This document shows positions 35,805 to 44,733 of a DNA stretch of 64,000 nucleotides, piece after piece. This stretch comes from Paenibacillus sp. R14(2021) (GTDB lineage Bacteria; Bacillota; Bacilli; Paenibacillales; Paenibacillaceae): NCBI RefSeq assembly GCF_019431355.1, contig NZ_CP080269.1, forward strand, positions 3,872,501-3,936,500, written 5' to 3'. The translations under genes were made by a program, and so were the position numbers. Position 1 is the first letter of the stretch; each line of letters opens with the position of its first letter. The notes under the pieces are model-generated. The model saw only the letters and a program-made list of their open reading frames with translations. It ran no database searches and was not told the DNA's origin.

Positions 35805-36749
35805 TTACATCATGGCGCTGTCCGGATCTACGCGGCGAACGATCCAGTTAGCGATCAGAATGGTCGCGCAGCCCAGCACGGATTGTACGAAAGCGGAAGC
35901 GGACGCCATGCCTACCGTAGCGGTCTTGAGCTGCTTGAATACGAGAACGTCAACGGTGGTCGTGACCGTGAACAGCGAATTGGAATCCCGCGGCACCTGG
36001 AAGAACAGACCGAAATCCGTGTAGAAAATACGTCCGACCGACAAGATGAACATCATGACGATAACAAACTTCATGAGCGGCAGCGTAATAAAGCGTGCTT
36101 GCTGCCACTTAGAGGCACCGTCGATTACGGCAGCCTCGTAATACGTGCTGTCGATGCCGGTGATGGTCGCCAAATAGACAACCATGCCGTAGCCAAGTCC
36201 CTTCCACATGTTCATGAAGACGAGGAAATACGGCCAATATTCTTTCTCCATATACCAGTTCACGGGATCCTTGCCCATACCGGTAAGGAATTGGTTAGCA
36301 ATACCCTTATCAAAGCTTAGAAACGCCCACATGACTGCGGAAACGACGACCCAAGACAGGAAATACGGCAGGAACATCATCGTTTGATACACTTTGCTTG
36401 CCTTGCGGCTGTGCAGCTGACCAACCATAAGCGCTAAGATGACAGGCACCGCGATACCCAGAATAATGAAGATGAGATTGTAGCCCAGCGTATTGCGGAT
36501 GACGACCCAAGCATCGTTGGACTTGAACAGAAACTCGAAATTTTTGAATCCGGACCATTCGCTGTGAATGATATTACTTAGGAAGCCCCCGAAGATTTTA
36601 AAGTTTTTGAACGCAATAATGACCCCGAACATCGGCAAGAAGCAAAACAAGATATACCAGATGGTCGTCGGCAAGGCCAGCAGCGTCAATTCGGTATCCT
36701 GTGTACGCCAACGCGTTCGCAGGCGCTTTCGCTCGCTCTTCGTGTCCAT
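35805..36749 (-). CDS. LplB-type sugar ABC transporter permease of module 2
   Basis: 314 residues starting at ATG 36749 with GGGAGGGG about ten bases upstream (an in-frame GTG at 36758 overlaps that site). About six membrane helices and the EAA loop YEAAVIDGASKWQQARFITLP. It is the first gene of a six-gene minus-strand operon: permease, permease, binding protein, kinase, regulator, binding protein. The transporter has no ATPase gene here. Confidence 0.92.
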   Translation of the reverse strand: MDTKSERKRLRTRWRTQDTELTLLALPTTIWYILFCFLPMFGVIIAFKNFKIFGGFLSNIIHSEWSGFKNFEFLFKSNDAWVVIRNTLGYNLIFIILGIAVPVILALMVGQLHSRKASKVYQTMMFLPYFLSWVVVSAVMWAFLSFDKGIANQFLTGMGKDPVNWYMEKEYWPYFLVFMNMWKGLGYGMVVYLATITGIDSTYYEAAVIDGASKWQQARFITLPLMKFVIVMMFILSVGRIFYTDFGLFFQVPRDSNSLFTVTTTVDVLVFKQLKTATVGMASASAFVQSVLGCATILIANWIVRRVDPDSAMM

Positions 36750-36783
36750 GTCAGCCACCCCTCCCGCTTGTCAGCGTGTAATT

Positions 36784-36797
36784 TGTTTGCGCTTTCA
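36784..36797 (-). promoter_or_regulatory. CcpA (cre) site of sugar module 2
   Basis: On the minus strand TGAAAGCGCAAACA matches the looser cre consensus WTGNAANCGNWNNCW completely and the 14-base form at 13 positions. It is 35-48 bases before the LplB-type start, suggesting carbon catabolite repression of the whole operon. Confidence 0.55.
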
Positions 36798-37006
36798 TTT
36801 CTGGTGTGCATGTATACCCAGAACATGGTACTTATACCATTTGAAGCGGTATCAATTTGAACTGTTGATGTTATTGTAAAGAATGTTACCCGCTCCATTC
36901 TAGATAACAAACATAAGACCGCAGTCAACAAACGTTAGATTTTGCGGGTAAACGGGACGGGATGCTGCGTTCGCATATTAGCCATTCGCCGCAATTTCAA
37001 CAAAAA

Positions 37007-37029
37007 AAACCGCCATCCATCGGCGGTTT
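37007..37029 (-). terminator. Terminator of the sigma/membrane-protein operon
   Basis: AAACCGCC (37007-37014) pairs with GGCGGTTT (37022-37029), followed on the minus strand by a run of eight T. It ends the ECF sigma operon. A second hairpin (GGCACC 37036-37041 with GGTGCC 37052-37057) lies just upstream. Confidence 0.85.
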
Positions 37030-37118
37030 AGAAGAGGCACCCTCCAATGAAGGTGCCCTAGTGTTAGACGCTTACTTATCCATGATCAATGACCGTCTAT
37101 ACGCAGCCCGCGCATGAT

Positions 37119-37673
37119 TTATTTTTGCGGAGCCATATTGTTGTAGATGCGCGTTGCATTCACTTTGCCTGTGCTTACATCTTCCGTCGTATATCCGGAC
37201 ACGATGTTGCCGACTTTAAATTCTTTTTGCAGAAGCTCTTCCGATGGCTTGGCGGCCGTCTCGCCTCCGATGCCCAGTTCCGTATCCGGCGTCACGGTTA
37301 CCCACAGGTCGCCAACCTTGAAGCTGTTGCCGTCTGCGCTTACTTCGGAGATAACCCCATCGATATTGACGGCCACTTTACCCATGATCGGAGGTTTCGT
37401 TACGGCAGCCGATGGCTGCTGCACAGGATTCGGCGCTTGGTGATTCATCGAGAAGATGCTGACCGATAATACCGCAACCGCTACAATGCCGACTGTCCAA
37501 CCCGTTACTGTTCTTTTCTTCGCTCTTTCCATTGTTATCCGCCCCTTTTGGTTGTTTGGATTGGCTTCCGCTAATTTATCCATTTCCGACATTAACTTCT
37601 GGTACGTGGCCTCTTGAAAATCCTCGCTTGTTTTCACACGGGACATCGCCGATTTATAAACAGATTTCTTCAT
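37119..37673 (-). CDS. Membrane protein, probable anti-sigma partner of the ECF factor
   Basis: 184 residues. A charged cytoplasmic N-terminus (about 1-60) is followed by one membrane helix (VTGWTVGIVAVAVLSVSIF) and an extracytoplasmic domain with two beta-rich repeats (VNIDGVISEVSADGNSFKVG). This layout is that of a single-pass anti-sigma factor, but no ZAS zinc motif is seen. ATG 37673 has GGAGG seven bases upstream, inside the end of the sigma gene, so translation is coupled. Assignment as anti-sigma rests on position and topology. Confidence 0.65.
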   Translation of the reverse strand: MKKSVYKSAMSRVKTSEDFQEATYQKLMSEMDKLAEANPNNQKGRITMERAKKRTVTGWTVGIVAVAVLSVSIFSMNHQAPNPVQQPSAAVTKPPIMGKVAVNIDGVISEVSADGNSFKVGDLWVTVTPDTELGIGGETAAKPSEELLQKEFKVGNIVSGYTTEDVSTGKVNATRIYNNMAPQK

Positions 37674-38151
37674 GCGCCATGCCTCCAATCTTCTCCTTTA
37701 AGATAAAGCGCCCTCTTGCAAGCCATGTTCCGACGGTTGCGGGCTTGGCCTGCAGAATAGCCGCAATTTCCTGGATCGAGTAGCCCTCGTAATAATGCAG
37801 ATGAATCGGAATCCGATACTTCTTGTCCAAGGCTAATACGGCCTGCAGGACCTCGTTTTCTTCCTGCGGGAGGTAGCTCAGATCCTCGGGAACGGGGTTT
37901 CTGCTTTTGAACCACCCGGTTTTCAGCATGTTTTTGCTTTTATTGATTGTGGTTCGAATCAGCCACGCTTTTTCATGTTCACTACTGTTGAATATAGGGT
38001 GCTTTTGCAAATAGGCGAGAAAGACTTCCTGCGTCACTTCTTCTGCATCGGCTATATTTTTCAAGTATGCAAAAGCAATCTTGATTAAGCTGTGAGAATA
38101 TTGATCCAAGGCACGCCGCACAGATTCATTGAGCTCGTATGAATTGTACAC
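37654..38151 (-). CDS. ECF (SigW/SigV-like) RNA polymerase sigma factor
   Basis: 165 residues from GTG 38151, with AAAGGGGG seven bases upstream. Region 2 is ALDQYSHSLIKIAFAYLKN and ADAEEVTQEVFLAYLQ. Region 4 is LALDKKYRIPIHLHYYEGYS then IQEIAAILQAKPATVGTWLARGR, with the recognition helix at the end. It overlaps its membrane partner by 20 bases. It likely controls its own operon and surface-stress genes. Confidence 0.92.
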   Translation of the reverse strand: MYNSYELNESVRRALDQYSHSLIKIAFAYLKNIADAEEVTQEVFLAYLQKHPIFNSSEHEKAWLIRTTINKSKNMLKTGWFKSRNPVPEDLSYLPQEENEVLQAVLALDKKYRIPIHLHYYEGYSIQEIAAILQAKPATVGTWLARGRFILKEKIGGMAHEEICL

Positions 38152-38218
38152 CTCGGCACCCCCTTTCACTTGTAATACAACTGAGCGGCCTACTATTTTT
38201 CATTATGTTCAATTTTTT

Positions 38219-38246
38219 AGTATGCAGTTTTTTCCAATAAGTTACA
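38219..38246 (-). promoter_or_regulatory. Candidate ECF-type autoregulated promoter
   Basis: On the minus strand TGTAAC (38246-38241), a 16-base spacer and CATACT (38224-38219) resemble an ECF promoter (AAC motif at -35) ahead of the sigma gene. Weak but well placed. Confidence 0.35.
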
Positions 38247-38406
38247 CATGCGGCTTCAAACACAAAAAAGCCCGCAGAATGACTGCGAGCGAAATAGAAT
38301 GATTCCCTCATAAAGAAGAGAAAACCGGCCTCCACATAGGAGACATAGGATGTGATCCTTCGTACTGTCATGCAGTTATCCGAAGTCGGATTGAACTCGC
38401 GCTCGA

Positions 38407-38829
38407 TCAGCCCTTCGTTACTTCTTCTCCGTTAAGCACGAGCCTGTAAGAGATATCGGCCTTCAACGAGTCCGACACCGCGCAATACTTCTTGCTCCCC
38501 ATCTCGATGGCCTTCCACACCCTGTAATCCGGTATGTCTCCGTCCACGCGGAAAGTCAGCTCTATGGCGGTAAAGCCCGTCGGTGCCTGCTCCTTCCGAG
38601 TGCCGTCGGCTTCTATTTCGATTTGACGGATCGTGCCGAGGTACTGATCCAGAATCATCGTAACGTCGATTCCAATACAGCCGGCTAAGCCTGCAAGTAC
38701 CAGTTCCATAGGCGTAGCGCCATTGCCATCGCCCCCATATGCGGGCGTTGCGTCCATGCCGACCGGATAGCCGGACGGACCAACAGATGTAAACAATCGT
38801 TTGCCTTTCCACGTTGTCATTACTTTCAT
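38407..38829 (-). CDS. OsmC/YhfA-family protein
   Basis: 140 residues, the size of a YhfA-type OsmC-family peroxide/thiol protein. The two reactive cysteines are in GLAGCIGIDV and KKYCAVSDSLKAD. A preceding NGATPMELVLAG motif is conserved in the family. The gene follows the amino-acid transporter ATPase by 44 bases and may be in the same transcript, linking uptake of a sulfur amino acid to thiol peroxidation. That link is speculative. Confidence 0.88.
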   Translation of the reverse strand: MKVMTTWKGKRLFTSVGPSGYPVGMDATPAYGGDGNGATPMELVLAGLAGCIGIDVTMILDQYLGTIRQIEIEADGTRKEQAPTGFTAIELTFRVDGDIPDYRVWKAIEMGSKKYCAVSDSLKADISYRLVLNGEEVTKG

Positions 38830-38873
38830 TTCGGTATACCTGCTTTCTCATGTAAGATTAGTGAACGTACAGA

Positions 38874-39623
38874 TTAATACTCGCTAAGTTGATTTAGAAA
38901 CTTTCTTGCCCTCTCGGATTGGGGGCTCTGGAAGAAAACTTCCGGCTCCTGCTCCTCAACGATTACGCCGCCGTCCATGAATACAACACGGTTCGCCACC
39001 TGGCGGGCGAACTTCATCTCATGGGTAACGACGACCATCGTCATCCCTTCCTTCGCCAATTCCCGCATAACCTCCAGCACTTCGCCGACCAGTTCTGGGT
39101 CGAGCGCTGATGTCGGCTCGTCGAACAGCATGACCGACGGCTCCATCGCTAGCGCGCGGGCAATGGCGACACGCTGCTGCTGCCCTCCGGATAGCCGTGA
39201 TGGATACTGGTCTTTCTTGTCCGACAAGCCAACCCGCTCCAGCAGCCGTATGCCGATACGCTCGGCTTCGTTCCTCTTCAGCTTCTTGACGGTCAACAGC
39301 GATTCGATCACGTTGCCGAGCGCCGTCTTATGGGGATACAGATTGAATTGCTGAAATACCATACCGGCGTCGCGCCGAATCTCTCTAAAATTCGTTCTCT
39401 TCGTTCTTGCCGACATATCTGCAGCTACGCGAACGCCGTTCACTTCCACGGCCCCTCCGCTCAGCTCCTCCAGTCCGTTCAGGCAGCGCAGCAGCGTGCT
39501 TTTGCCCGACCCGCTCGGTCCGAGAAGAACGACGATCTCCCGGGCCTCGACCCGCAGATCAATGCTTTTCAATACCTGCGTGCCGTGAAAGGACTTCGAC
39601 AGCCCCGTCGTTTGGATCATCAT
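38874..39623 (-). CDS. Polar amino-acid ABC transporter ATP-binding protein
   Basis: About 249 residues from ATG 39623 (GGGAGG about ten bases upstream; an in-frame ATG at 39641 has none). Walker [10 protein letters not shown], signature [14 protein letters not shown] and Walker [15 protein letters not shown] are intact. It is of the GlnQ/TcyC/TcyN type. With the permease and binding protein it forms a single-permease importer; ligand probably a polar amino acid such as cystine or glutamine. Confidence 0.93.
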   Translation of the reverse strand: MMIQTTGLSKSFHGTQVLKSIDLRVEAREIVVLLGPSGSGKSTLLRCLNGLEELSGGAVEVNGVRVAADMSARTKRTNFREIRRDAGMVFQQFNLYPHKTALGNVIESLLTVKKLKRNEAERIGIRLLERVGLSDKKDQYPSRLSGGQQQRVAIARALAMEPSVMLFDEPTSALDPELVGEVLEVMRELAKEGMTMVVVTHEMKFARQVANRVVFMDGGVIVEEQEPEVFFQSPQSERARKFLNQLSEY

Positions 39624-39642
39624 CCGGTTCGCGCCTCCCATC

Positions 39643-40287
39643 TCAGTAAGCTTTGGACAACCGCTTCTCGATGCCTTCGAGAATGAACGAGAACACTGTG
39701 CTCATGACCCAGTACATCGCAGCAATCCCCAAATAAAAGGGCATGTTCACAAAATATTGGGCAATCAACAACTGGGCGGATCGCACCAGCTCGGTTACCG
39801 TAATGACGGAAACAAGGGCCGTCTCTTTGAGCATTCCGATAAACGTGTTGCCCATCGGCGCAATGGCTACCCGGGCAGCTTGCGGAAAGATAATCCGCCG
39901 TAATGTCTGCCAAGGCGTCATGCCCGCCGCATATGCCGCTTCGGTCTGCCCTTTCGGAATCGACAGAATCGCTCCCCGAAACGTCTCGGACAAATAAGCG
40001 CCGACGTTGATGCTTAACGCCACACAGGCCGCCATCAGCGGGCCGAGCGTGATACCGTAATCCACGAGCCCGTAATATACGATCAAGATTTGAACGTATG
40101 CCGGCGTGCCTCGAATGACGGACAAATAAGCGCGCGCCAGCCAGCGGACAGGCAGGTTGCCTTTCAGTCTGGCAATTGCGACCACGATGCCGATGAGAAG
40201 CCCAAAGCACATGGAAATGATGGTGATCAATAGCGTATAATAGGCGCCCTTTAGCAAGAAGAGCAGGTTATCCCATACCAGACTCAT
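39643..40287 (-). CDS. Polar amino-acid ABC transporter permease
   Basis: 214 residues from ATG 40287 (AAAGGGGA upstream). About five membrane helices; the EAA loop is [21 protein letters not shown], typical of HisM/GlnP family permeases. It lies between the binding protein and ATPase genes. A single permease gene implies a homodimeric channel. Confidence 0.93.
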   Translation of the reverse strand: MSLVWDNLLFLLKGAYYTLLITIISMCFGLLIGIVVAIARLKGNLPVRWLARAYLSVIRGTPAYVQILIVYYGLVDYGITLGPLMAACVALSINVGAYLSETFRGAILSIPKGQTEAAYAAGMTPWQTLRRIIFPQAARVAIAPMGNTFIGMLKETALVSVITVTELVRSAQLLIAQYFVNMPFYLGIAAMYWVMSTVFSFILEGIEKRLSKAY

Positions 40288-40374
40288 GAATGCCCGTTCC
40301 CCTTTGTCATTCCCTTGAATTATCGCGGAGAGCCATGATGCGAATCCACCATGGCTCATTACCCGTTTCGCTTC

Positions 40375-41253
40375 TTATTTCGCTGCCGGCTCCTCGCCGA
40401 ACCACTTCTTGAAGATGGTATTGTACGTGCCGTCGGACTTCATATCCGCAAGCGCCTTATCGAGCGCCGTAATGAACTCCGGATTGTTCTTGTGAACGGC
40501 TATCCCCGCCTGATCGGACTTGATTGCTTCCCCGACCGCTTTAATTTTGAAGCCGTTTTTATCCACGATCGGCTTCAAAGCGTACAGGTTGTTGATCGTA
40601 GCATCGATCCGGCCGGCATTCAGATCTTGAAGAGAATTGATGACATCATCGTAGGTCTTGATGGTAAACTTACCTACCTTCGGCAGCACTTCGTTGCGCA
40701 GATAGGATTCGTCGTTCGTGCCGAGGCCCACGCCGATATTCTTGCCTTTGAAATCTTCAAGCTTCGTAATGGAATCGTTGTTTTGACGAACGATGATCTT
40801 CACTTCGTTCGTGATGTAGGGCTGCGTGAAGTCGATTTGCTTCTTGCGTTCGTCGGTGATGGTCACTTGGCTGATAATCGCGTCAATTTTGCTTGCCTGC
40901 AGGCTCGGGATCAATCCGGAGAACTCCTGAGGAGCGAATTCGACCTTAACCCCCAGGCGCTTGCCGATTTCCTTAGCAATGTCGGCGTCAAAGCCGTCGA
41001 TTTCCTTATTGTCGTTCAAGAAATTGTAAGGTGCGTACGTGCCCATAAGACCCACCTTCATAACGCCAGCCGCCTTGATTTGCTTCAACAGGTCGCCGCC
41101 GCTAGCTGGTGCGTTGCTTCCATCATCAGAAGTGGACGAGCCCGGGGACGGCTGCGCGGTATTGTTTTTCGAGCCGCAGCCGACAAGCGCAAGCGCGAAC
41201 AGCAATACAATTGATAACATGAGGAACAAGGATTTTTTTGATTTTTTCAGCAT
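40375..41253 (-). CDS. Amino-acid ABC transporter substrate-binding lipoprotein
   Basis: 292 residues from ATG 41253 (AGGAGA upstream). The signal peptide ends at ALVGC (C26). The SBP_bac_3 domain has VGLMGTYAPYNFLNDNKEID, GFDADIAKEIGKRLGV and the FTQPYITNEVKII region, as in glutamine/cystine-type proteins. First gene of the transporter operon (binding protein, permease, ATPase, then OsmC). Confidence 0.93.
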   Translation of the reverse strand: MLKKSKKSLFLMLSIVLLFALALVGCGSKNNTAQPSPGSSTSDDGSNAPASGGDLLKQIKAAGVMKVGLMGTYAPYNFLNDNKEIDGFDADIAKEIGKRLGVKVEFAPQEFSGLIPSLQASKIDAIISQVTITDERKKQIDFTQPYITNEVKIIVRQNNDSITKLEDFKGKNIGVGLGTNDESYLRNEVLPKVGKFTIKTYDDVINSLQDLNAGRIDATINNLYALKPIVDKNGFKIKAVGEAIKSDQAGIAVHKNNPEFITALDKALADMKSDGTYNTIFKKWFGEEPAAK

Positions 41254-41328
41254 GGAATTCTCTCCTATAATCATTTTTTTCTAAGTTGCCCGGCCTGAAG
41301 CCGAATAATCCGAAAACCTTCTGTAAGT

Positions 41329-41961
41329 CTAGACGCCAAGGAGCCCGAAAAACTCAAATCTTGCCGTCTCGGACGCCAGCTGACCGGCAGTCTTCCCTGC
41401 CATTCCGCTGGCAGGCGCTCCTAAGCCGAACAACCATCGCGAGACGACACCTTCGATCAAGCTCATAATGAGCGCTGCACGAAACTCGGCATCGATCGCT
41501 TCCGGCAGCATGCCAAGCTCCATTGCGCGCCGAATATTATGAAGAAACGCGCTCTCCATCGCGGCCCGGGTCTCGCCGATCGCTTGCCGGATCGGTTCGA
41601 TGCCGCCGCTGCCGCCGAGCAGAAGCTCCATTAAGTAACGGTTAGATTCGGCGAATTGAAACAACCTGCAGAGTAGCGCTTCCGATGCCTGTACCATATC
41701 CTGCACGGTCCCCAGCTCCTGCCGGTAACCTTGCGCGATGACGTCCAGCAGCTGGCGGCGCCCGTCTTCCACGATCTCAAGCGCGATCGCCTCCTTGCTT
41801 TTGAAGTGCCAATAGAACGTCCCCTGCGCTACGCCGGCTTCGGCGACAATATCGGAAATCTTGGTCGCGTGGTAACCATCCTTCGCGAATCTCCTCAGGG
41901 CAATCTCCAAGAAGCGCCTTCTCCGCTCGCTGCTAATCTGGGAATCGTTTTGCCCGTTCAA
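41329..41961 (-). CDS. TetR/AcrR-family transcriptional regulator
   Basis: About 210 residues. The helix-turn-helix is ISDIVAEAGVAQGTFYWHFKSKEAIA. The start is probably TTG 41961, six bases after GGTGAGG; an in-frame GTG at 41973 lacks a ribosome binding site. A C-terminal ligand domain is present. It lies upstream of the amino-acid transporter in the same direction. A near-palindromic sequence at 41981-41999 upstream may be its own operator. Confidence 0.88.
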   Translation of the reverse strand: MNGQNDSQISSERRRRFLEIALRRFAKDGYHATKISDIVAEAGVAQGTFYWHFKSKEAIALEIVEDGRRQLLDVIAQGYRQELGTVQDMVQASEALLCRLFQFAESNRYLMELLLGGSGGIEPIRQAIGETRAAMESAFLHNIRRAMELGMLPEAIDAEFRAALIMSLIEGVVSRWLFGLGAPASGMAGKTAGQLASETARFEFFGLLGV

Positions 41962-41973
41962 TTGGTACCTCAC

Positions 41974-42289
41974 CTCACCCGATTGATTAGTCAGTCAGTT
42001 TTATTTTAAAGCCTATCGGATTGCTTTGTATTTGTCAAGCCGTACGGGTACCTGGCATGTCCATAACCGTTGATCCCTTTGTTTTATAACGGTACGTTTA
42101 GGGCCATCCTATGTCGAATAACCCTTTCTTGAACAACTATCATCGTATGTGCTTCTGCGTCACAATCCAAATCCGAATGAGCGAATTGCAGGGAAGGTAT
42201 TCAACAGAATCCGTGTATGGTTTATACTAATCCTTCCATGATATGAGCGTTTCTATCCAACAACAATTAAAAAGAAAGAAGTGAAGTTA
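41974..42289. other. Divergent promoter region of tetR and the phosphotransferase-like gene
   Basis: 316 bases. On the minus strand, TTGACA (42038-42033) with a 17-base spacer and a weak TAGGCT may drive the TetR gene. GATTGATTAGTCAGTCAGT (41981-41999) contains the dyad TGATTAGTCA and could be the operator. No gene found. Confidence 0.45.
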
Positions 42290-43168
42290 ATGTTTGAAAT
42301 TACGACCGAGCTCGTACGTCAATTAATTCATAATCAATTTCCCAAGTGGGCGCACCTGGAAATAAGACCTGTAGAGAAGAGCGGGCATGATAACCGCACT
42401 TATCGGCTAGGAAGCGAAATGACCGTTCGACTACCGAGTCATGAGAATTACGCCTCGGCTGTTGAGAAAGAACTCAAGTGGCTTCCTGTTTTCAAGCCTC
42501 TTCTGTCCTTGCCGATCCCGGCTCCCGTTGCACAAGGCAAACCTACGGACGAATATCCCCTTCCATGGTCCATTAACCGATGGATTGAAGGCGATACAAT
42601 TACGCCTGCCAACGTACTGGATTTGAACGGATTTGCCGAAGATCTCGCGGGGTTCCTGAGGGAATTAGAAGCGATCGATGCAAGCCGCGGCGTACCCGCA
42701 GGCGTTCAAAACTTTCATCGCGGTGGAAACTTAGCGGTTTACGATCAAGATACAAGATCCATCATCGACAGCCTATCCGGCCAATACGATTCTAAGCTCT
42801 TAACTGAAATATGGGACCTTGCCCTTGCGACGAGATATCAATCGGCACCGCTATGGGTGCATGGTGACGTTGCGGTAGGCAATCTACTCGTGAAGGATGG
42901 CCGGCTGTGCGGCGTCATTGATTTCGGAACGATGGGCGTCGGCGATCCTTCAAGCGATCTTGTGATGGCCTGGAACTTTTTTGATGACGTAAGCCGCGAA
43001 ATATTCCTAAGCCGCATGGGCTTTGACCAGCATACTGTTAATCGCGCACGCGGCTGGGCTTTGTGGAAAGCACTCATTACCTACGCTTGGAATGAGCAAG
43101 GCTCGGAAGCTTCGAATTGGGGTAAGCATGTGATGGATGTCATTATTCGAGACTACAAATCGCTGTAA
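42290..43168 (+). CDS. Aminoglycoside phosphotransferase-fold kinase
   Basis: 292 residues of the APH/choline-kinase fold. Catalytic loop is HGDVAVGNLLV and the metal-binding DFG-like motif is GVIDFGTMGVGDPSSDL; the N-terminal lobe includes EKSGHDNRTYRLGSEM. Relatives include aminoglycoside, homoserine and choline phosphotransferases, so antibiotic resistance should not be assumed. ATG 42290 preferred to GTG 42281. It stands alone. Confidence 0.85.
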   Translation: MFEITTELVRQLIHNQFPKWAHLEIRPVEKSGHDNRTYRLGSEMTVRLPSHENYASAVEKELKWLPVFKPLLSLPIPAPVAQGKPTDEYPLPWSINRWIEGDTITPANVLDLNGFAEDLAGFLRELEAIDASRGVPAGVQNFHRGGNLAVYDQDTRSIIDSLSGQYDSKLLTEIWDLALATRYQSAPLWVHGDVAVGNLLVKDGRLCGVIDFGTMGVGDPSSDLVMAWNFFDDVSREIFLSRMGFDQHTVNRARGWALWKALITYAWNEQGSEASNWGKHVMDVIIRDYKSL

Positions 43169-43239
43169 ACTTAGGCGTCTCCGACCTTTCTTTAAGTCAC
43201 TGCCCCGCAACCGCAGGTTGCATCTTACCGACCTCAAGA

Positions 43240-43285
43240 AAAAGCTCGTCGAAGCCCGCAATCCTGCGAGCATCGACGAGCTTTT
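43240..43285. terminator. Bidirectional terminator between converging genes
   Basis: AAAAGCTCGTCGA (43240-43252) pairs perfectly with TCGACGAGCTTTT (43273-43285), with T-runs outside on both strands. Confidence 0.85.
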
Positions 43286-43286
43286 C

Positions 43287-43865
43287 TTAGCGGCCTCCCA
43301 GCGCATGCTCGATCCGCCGATCCGGTACGAACCAGATTACGGTAACCAGCACGAAGAAGAAGCCGGATATCCACGTGCTCACGTACGCGGTCAAGGCCGC
43401 GATCGTGTAAAGCAGCGGGGACAACTTACCCTTCCAGTTCTTCCCCATGGCCACGACGAATGCGGAGTCGCCCGCATGCTGCTTCATAATTGCGAGCTGC
43501 AGCAACCAGTAGGACAGCGATGCAAGCAGCAAAACTATCCCATACAGTGCCGTTGGTGTGGCTGCAAAATGACTCTCCCCCATCCAACCGGTCGTGAATG
43601 GCACAAGGGACAGCCAGAAGAGAAGCAGCAGGTTGGGCCACATCAGCCGCCCGTTCATTGTTCGAACCATGTGCAGCAGATGGTGATGATTGTTCCAGTA
43701 GATGCCGACGTAGACGAAGCTGAGAATATAGCTTAGAATTTTCGGCCCGAGCTGGATTAGCGCATCCCAATCATGGCCTTCCGGCACTTTAAATTCCAGC
43801 ACCATAATCGTAATGATAATGGCCAGTACGCCATCGCTGAAGGCTTCCATCCGATTCGCTTTCAA
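43287..43865 (-). CDS. TMEM175-family potassium channel protein (DUF1211)
   Basis: 192 residues with about six membrane helices. The N-terminal RMEAFSDGVLAIIITIMVLE is the RxxxFSDGV signature of TMEM175, the selectivity-filter helix of this channel family. The start is TTG 43865, seven bases after AGAGGGGG. Bacterial members form tetramers with one repeat each. No operon partner. Confidence 0.9.
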   Translation of the reverse strand: MKANRMEAFSDGVLAIIITIMVLEFKVPEGHDWDALIQLGPKILSYILSFVYVGIYWNNHHHLLHMVRTMNGRLMWPNLLLLFWLSLVPFTTGWMGESHFAATPTALYGIVLLLASLSYWLLQLAIMKQHAGDSAFVVAMGKNWKGKLSPLLYTIAALTAYVSTWISGFFFVLVTVIWFVPDRRIEHALGGR

Positions 43866-43980
43866 CGTTGTTCCCCCTCTTTTTATTCAATCAATACCCG
43901 TAATTTCACATGAAACCCTCACTATGTCAAGCAAAACTTAGCAGTGAATCACTAATATTACAAGCATTTGTAACCGAATA

Positions 43981-44005
43981 AAAAGAGGGCTATTCGCCCT
44001 CTTTT
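43981..44005 (-). terminator. Terminator of the Rieske/MBL-methyltransferase operon
   Basis: AAAAGAGGGC (43981-43990) and GCCCTCTTTT (43996-44005) form a perfect stem; TTTTTATT follows on the minus strand. Confidence 0.85.
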
Positions 44006-44034
44006 CCCAATTGGTATTCAACAGTACTGCATCA

Positions 44035-44733
44035 CTAATTTTTCTTTCTTAGAACAAGATGGTATCTGGAATGGAACGAACCTGACACAATATTCTCTCG
44101 GCGAATAAGATTTGCTTCTAAAATATCAAAATCGTCTTTAACAAGCTCTAGGACCTTTCCATAGTTATAATACATTTGAATGGTCCCAATTTCGTGCTGC
44201 GTTTCTACTACTTCTTCTCCCCAGAATTCTCGAGCATGATTTGAATCATCCCCTGAAATAAGGTCGCAATAAAAGAGACCACCATTCTTTAAGATTCGAG
44301 CTGTTTCCGTAAACGCAGCCCTGGCAATATTAAAATATGTACTATCAAATACGCCGTGACTAACGGCATAGTCGAAGGATCCATTCTCCCATGGCATATT
44401 TCGTATATCGCCTTGAATAATTTTATTTTCTACATCAGATACATTTAGATTGCGGCCCCACTGTCTTGCAACAGTTATTGCCTCATTCGACAAGTCTACT
44501 CCATATGAATCCAAGCCCATCCTGTGACTATAAAAAATATGCCTGCCGATTCCGCAACCTACATCTAACAACTTCGGCTTTTCATTATAGGGATGAATAA
44601 ATTGATATTCATCTAACCCGACTTGTTTCACTATATATTTAGATACAAACCGAATGACTTCTTCGTGCGGATAGAATAGGAAATTATCACGATTTAAGTA
44701 CGAATTATCCCACTCGCTCATTTTGTTTTCCAA
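44035..44733 (-). CDS. Class I SAM-dependent methyltransferase overlapping the Rieske/MBL gene
   Basis: 232 residues with a full class I core: motif I LLDVGCGIGRHIFYS, acidic strand YGVDLSNEAITVA, motif II GDIRNMPWENGSFDYAVSHG, and a post-motif strand NGGLFYCDLISGDD. TTG 44733 has GGGGGAAGG about six bases upstream and lies 29 bases inside the end of the Rieske/MBL gene, so translation is coupled. The gene is AT-rich relative to its surroundings. The tight coupling suggests it methylates a product or protein linked to the upstream enzyme. Confidence 0.85.
   Translation of the reverse strand: MENKMSEWDNSYLNRDNFLFYPHEEVIRFVSKYIVKQVGLDEYQFIHPYNEKPKLLDVGCGIGRHIFYSHRMGLDSYGVDLSNEAITVARQWGRNLNVSDVENKIIQGDIRNMPWENGSFDYAVSHGVFDSTYFNIARAAFTETARILKNGGLFYCDLISGDDSNHAREFWGEEVVETQHEIGTIQMYYNYGKVLELVKDDFDILEANLIRRENIVSGSFHSRYHLVLRKKN

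Noticed and set aside
42290-43168. Calling the phosphotransferase-fold gene an aminoglycoside resistance gene
   Set aside because: The APH fold is shared by many metabolic kinases, and no resistance cassette or mobile element is nearby.
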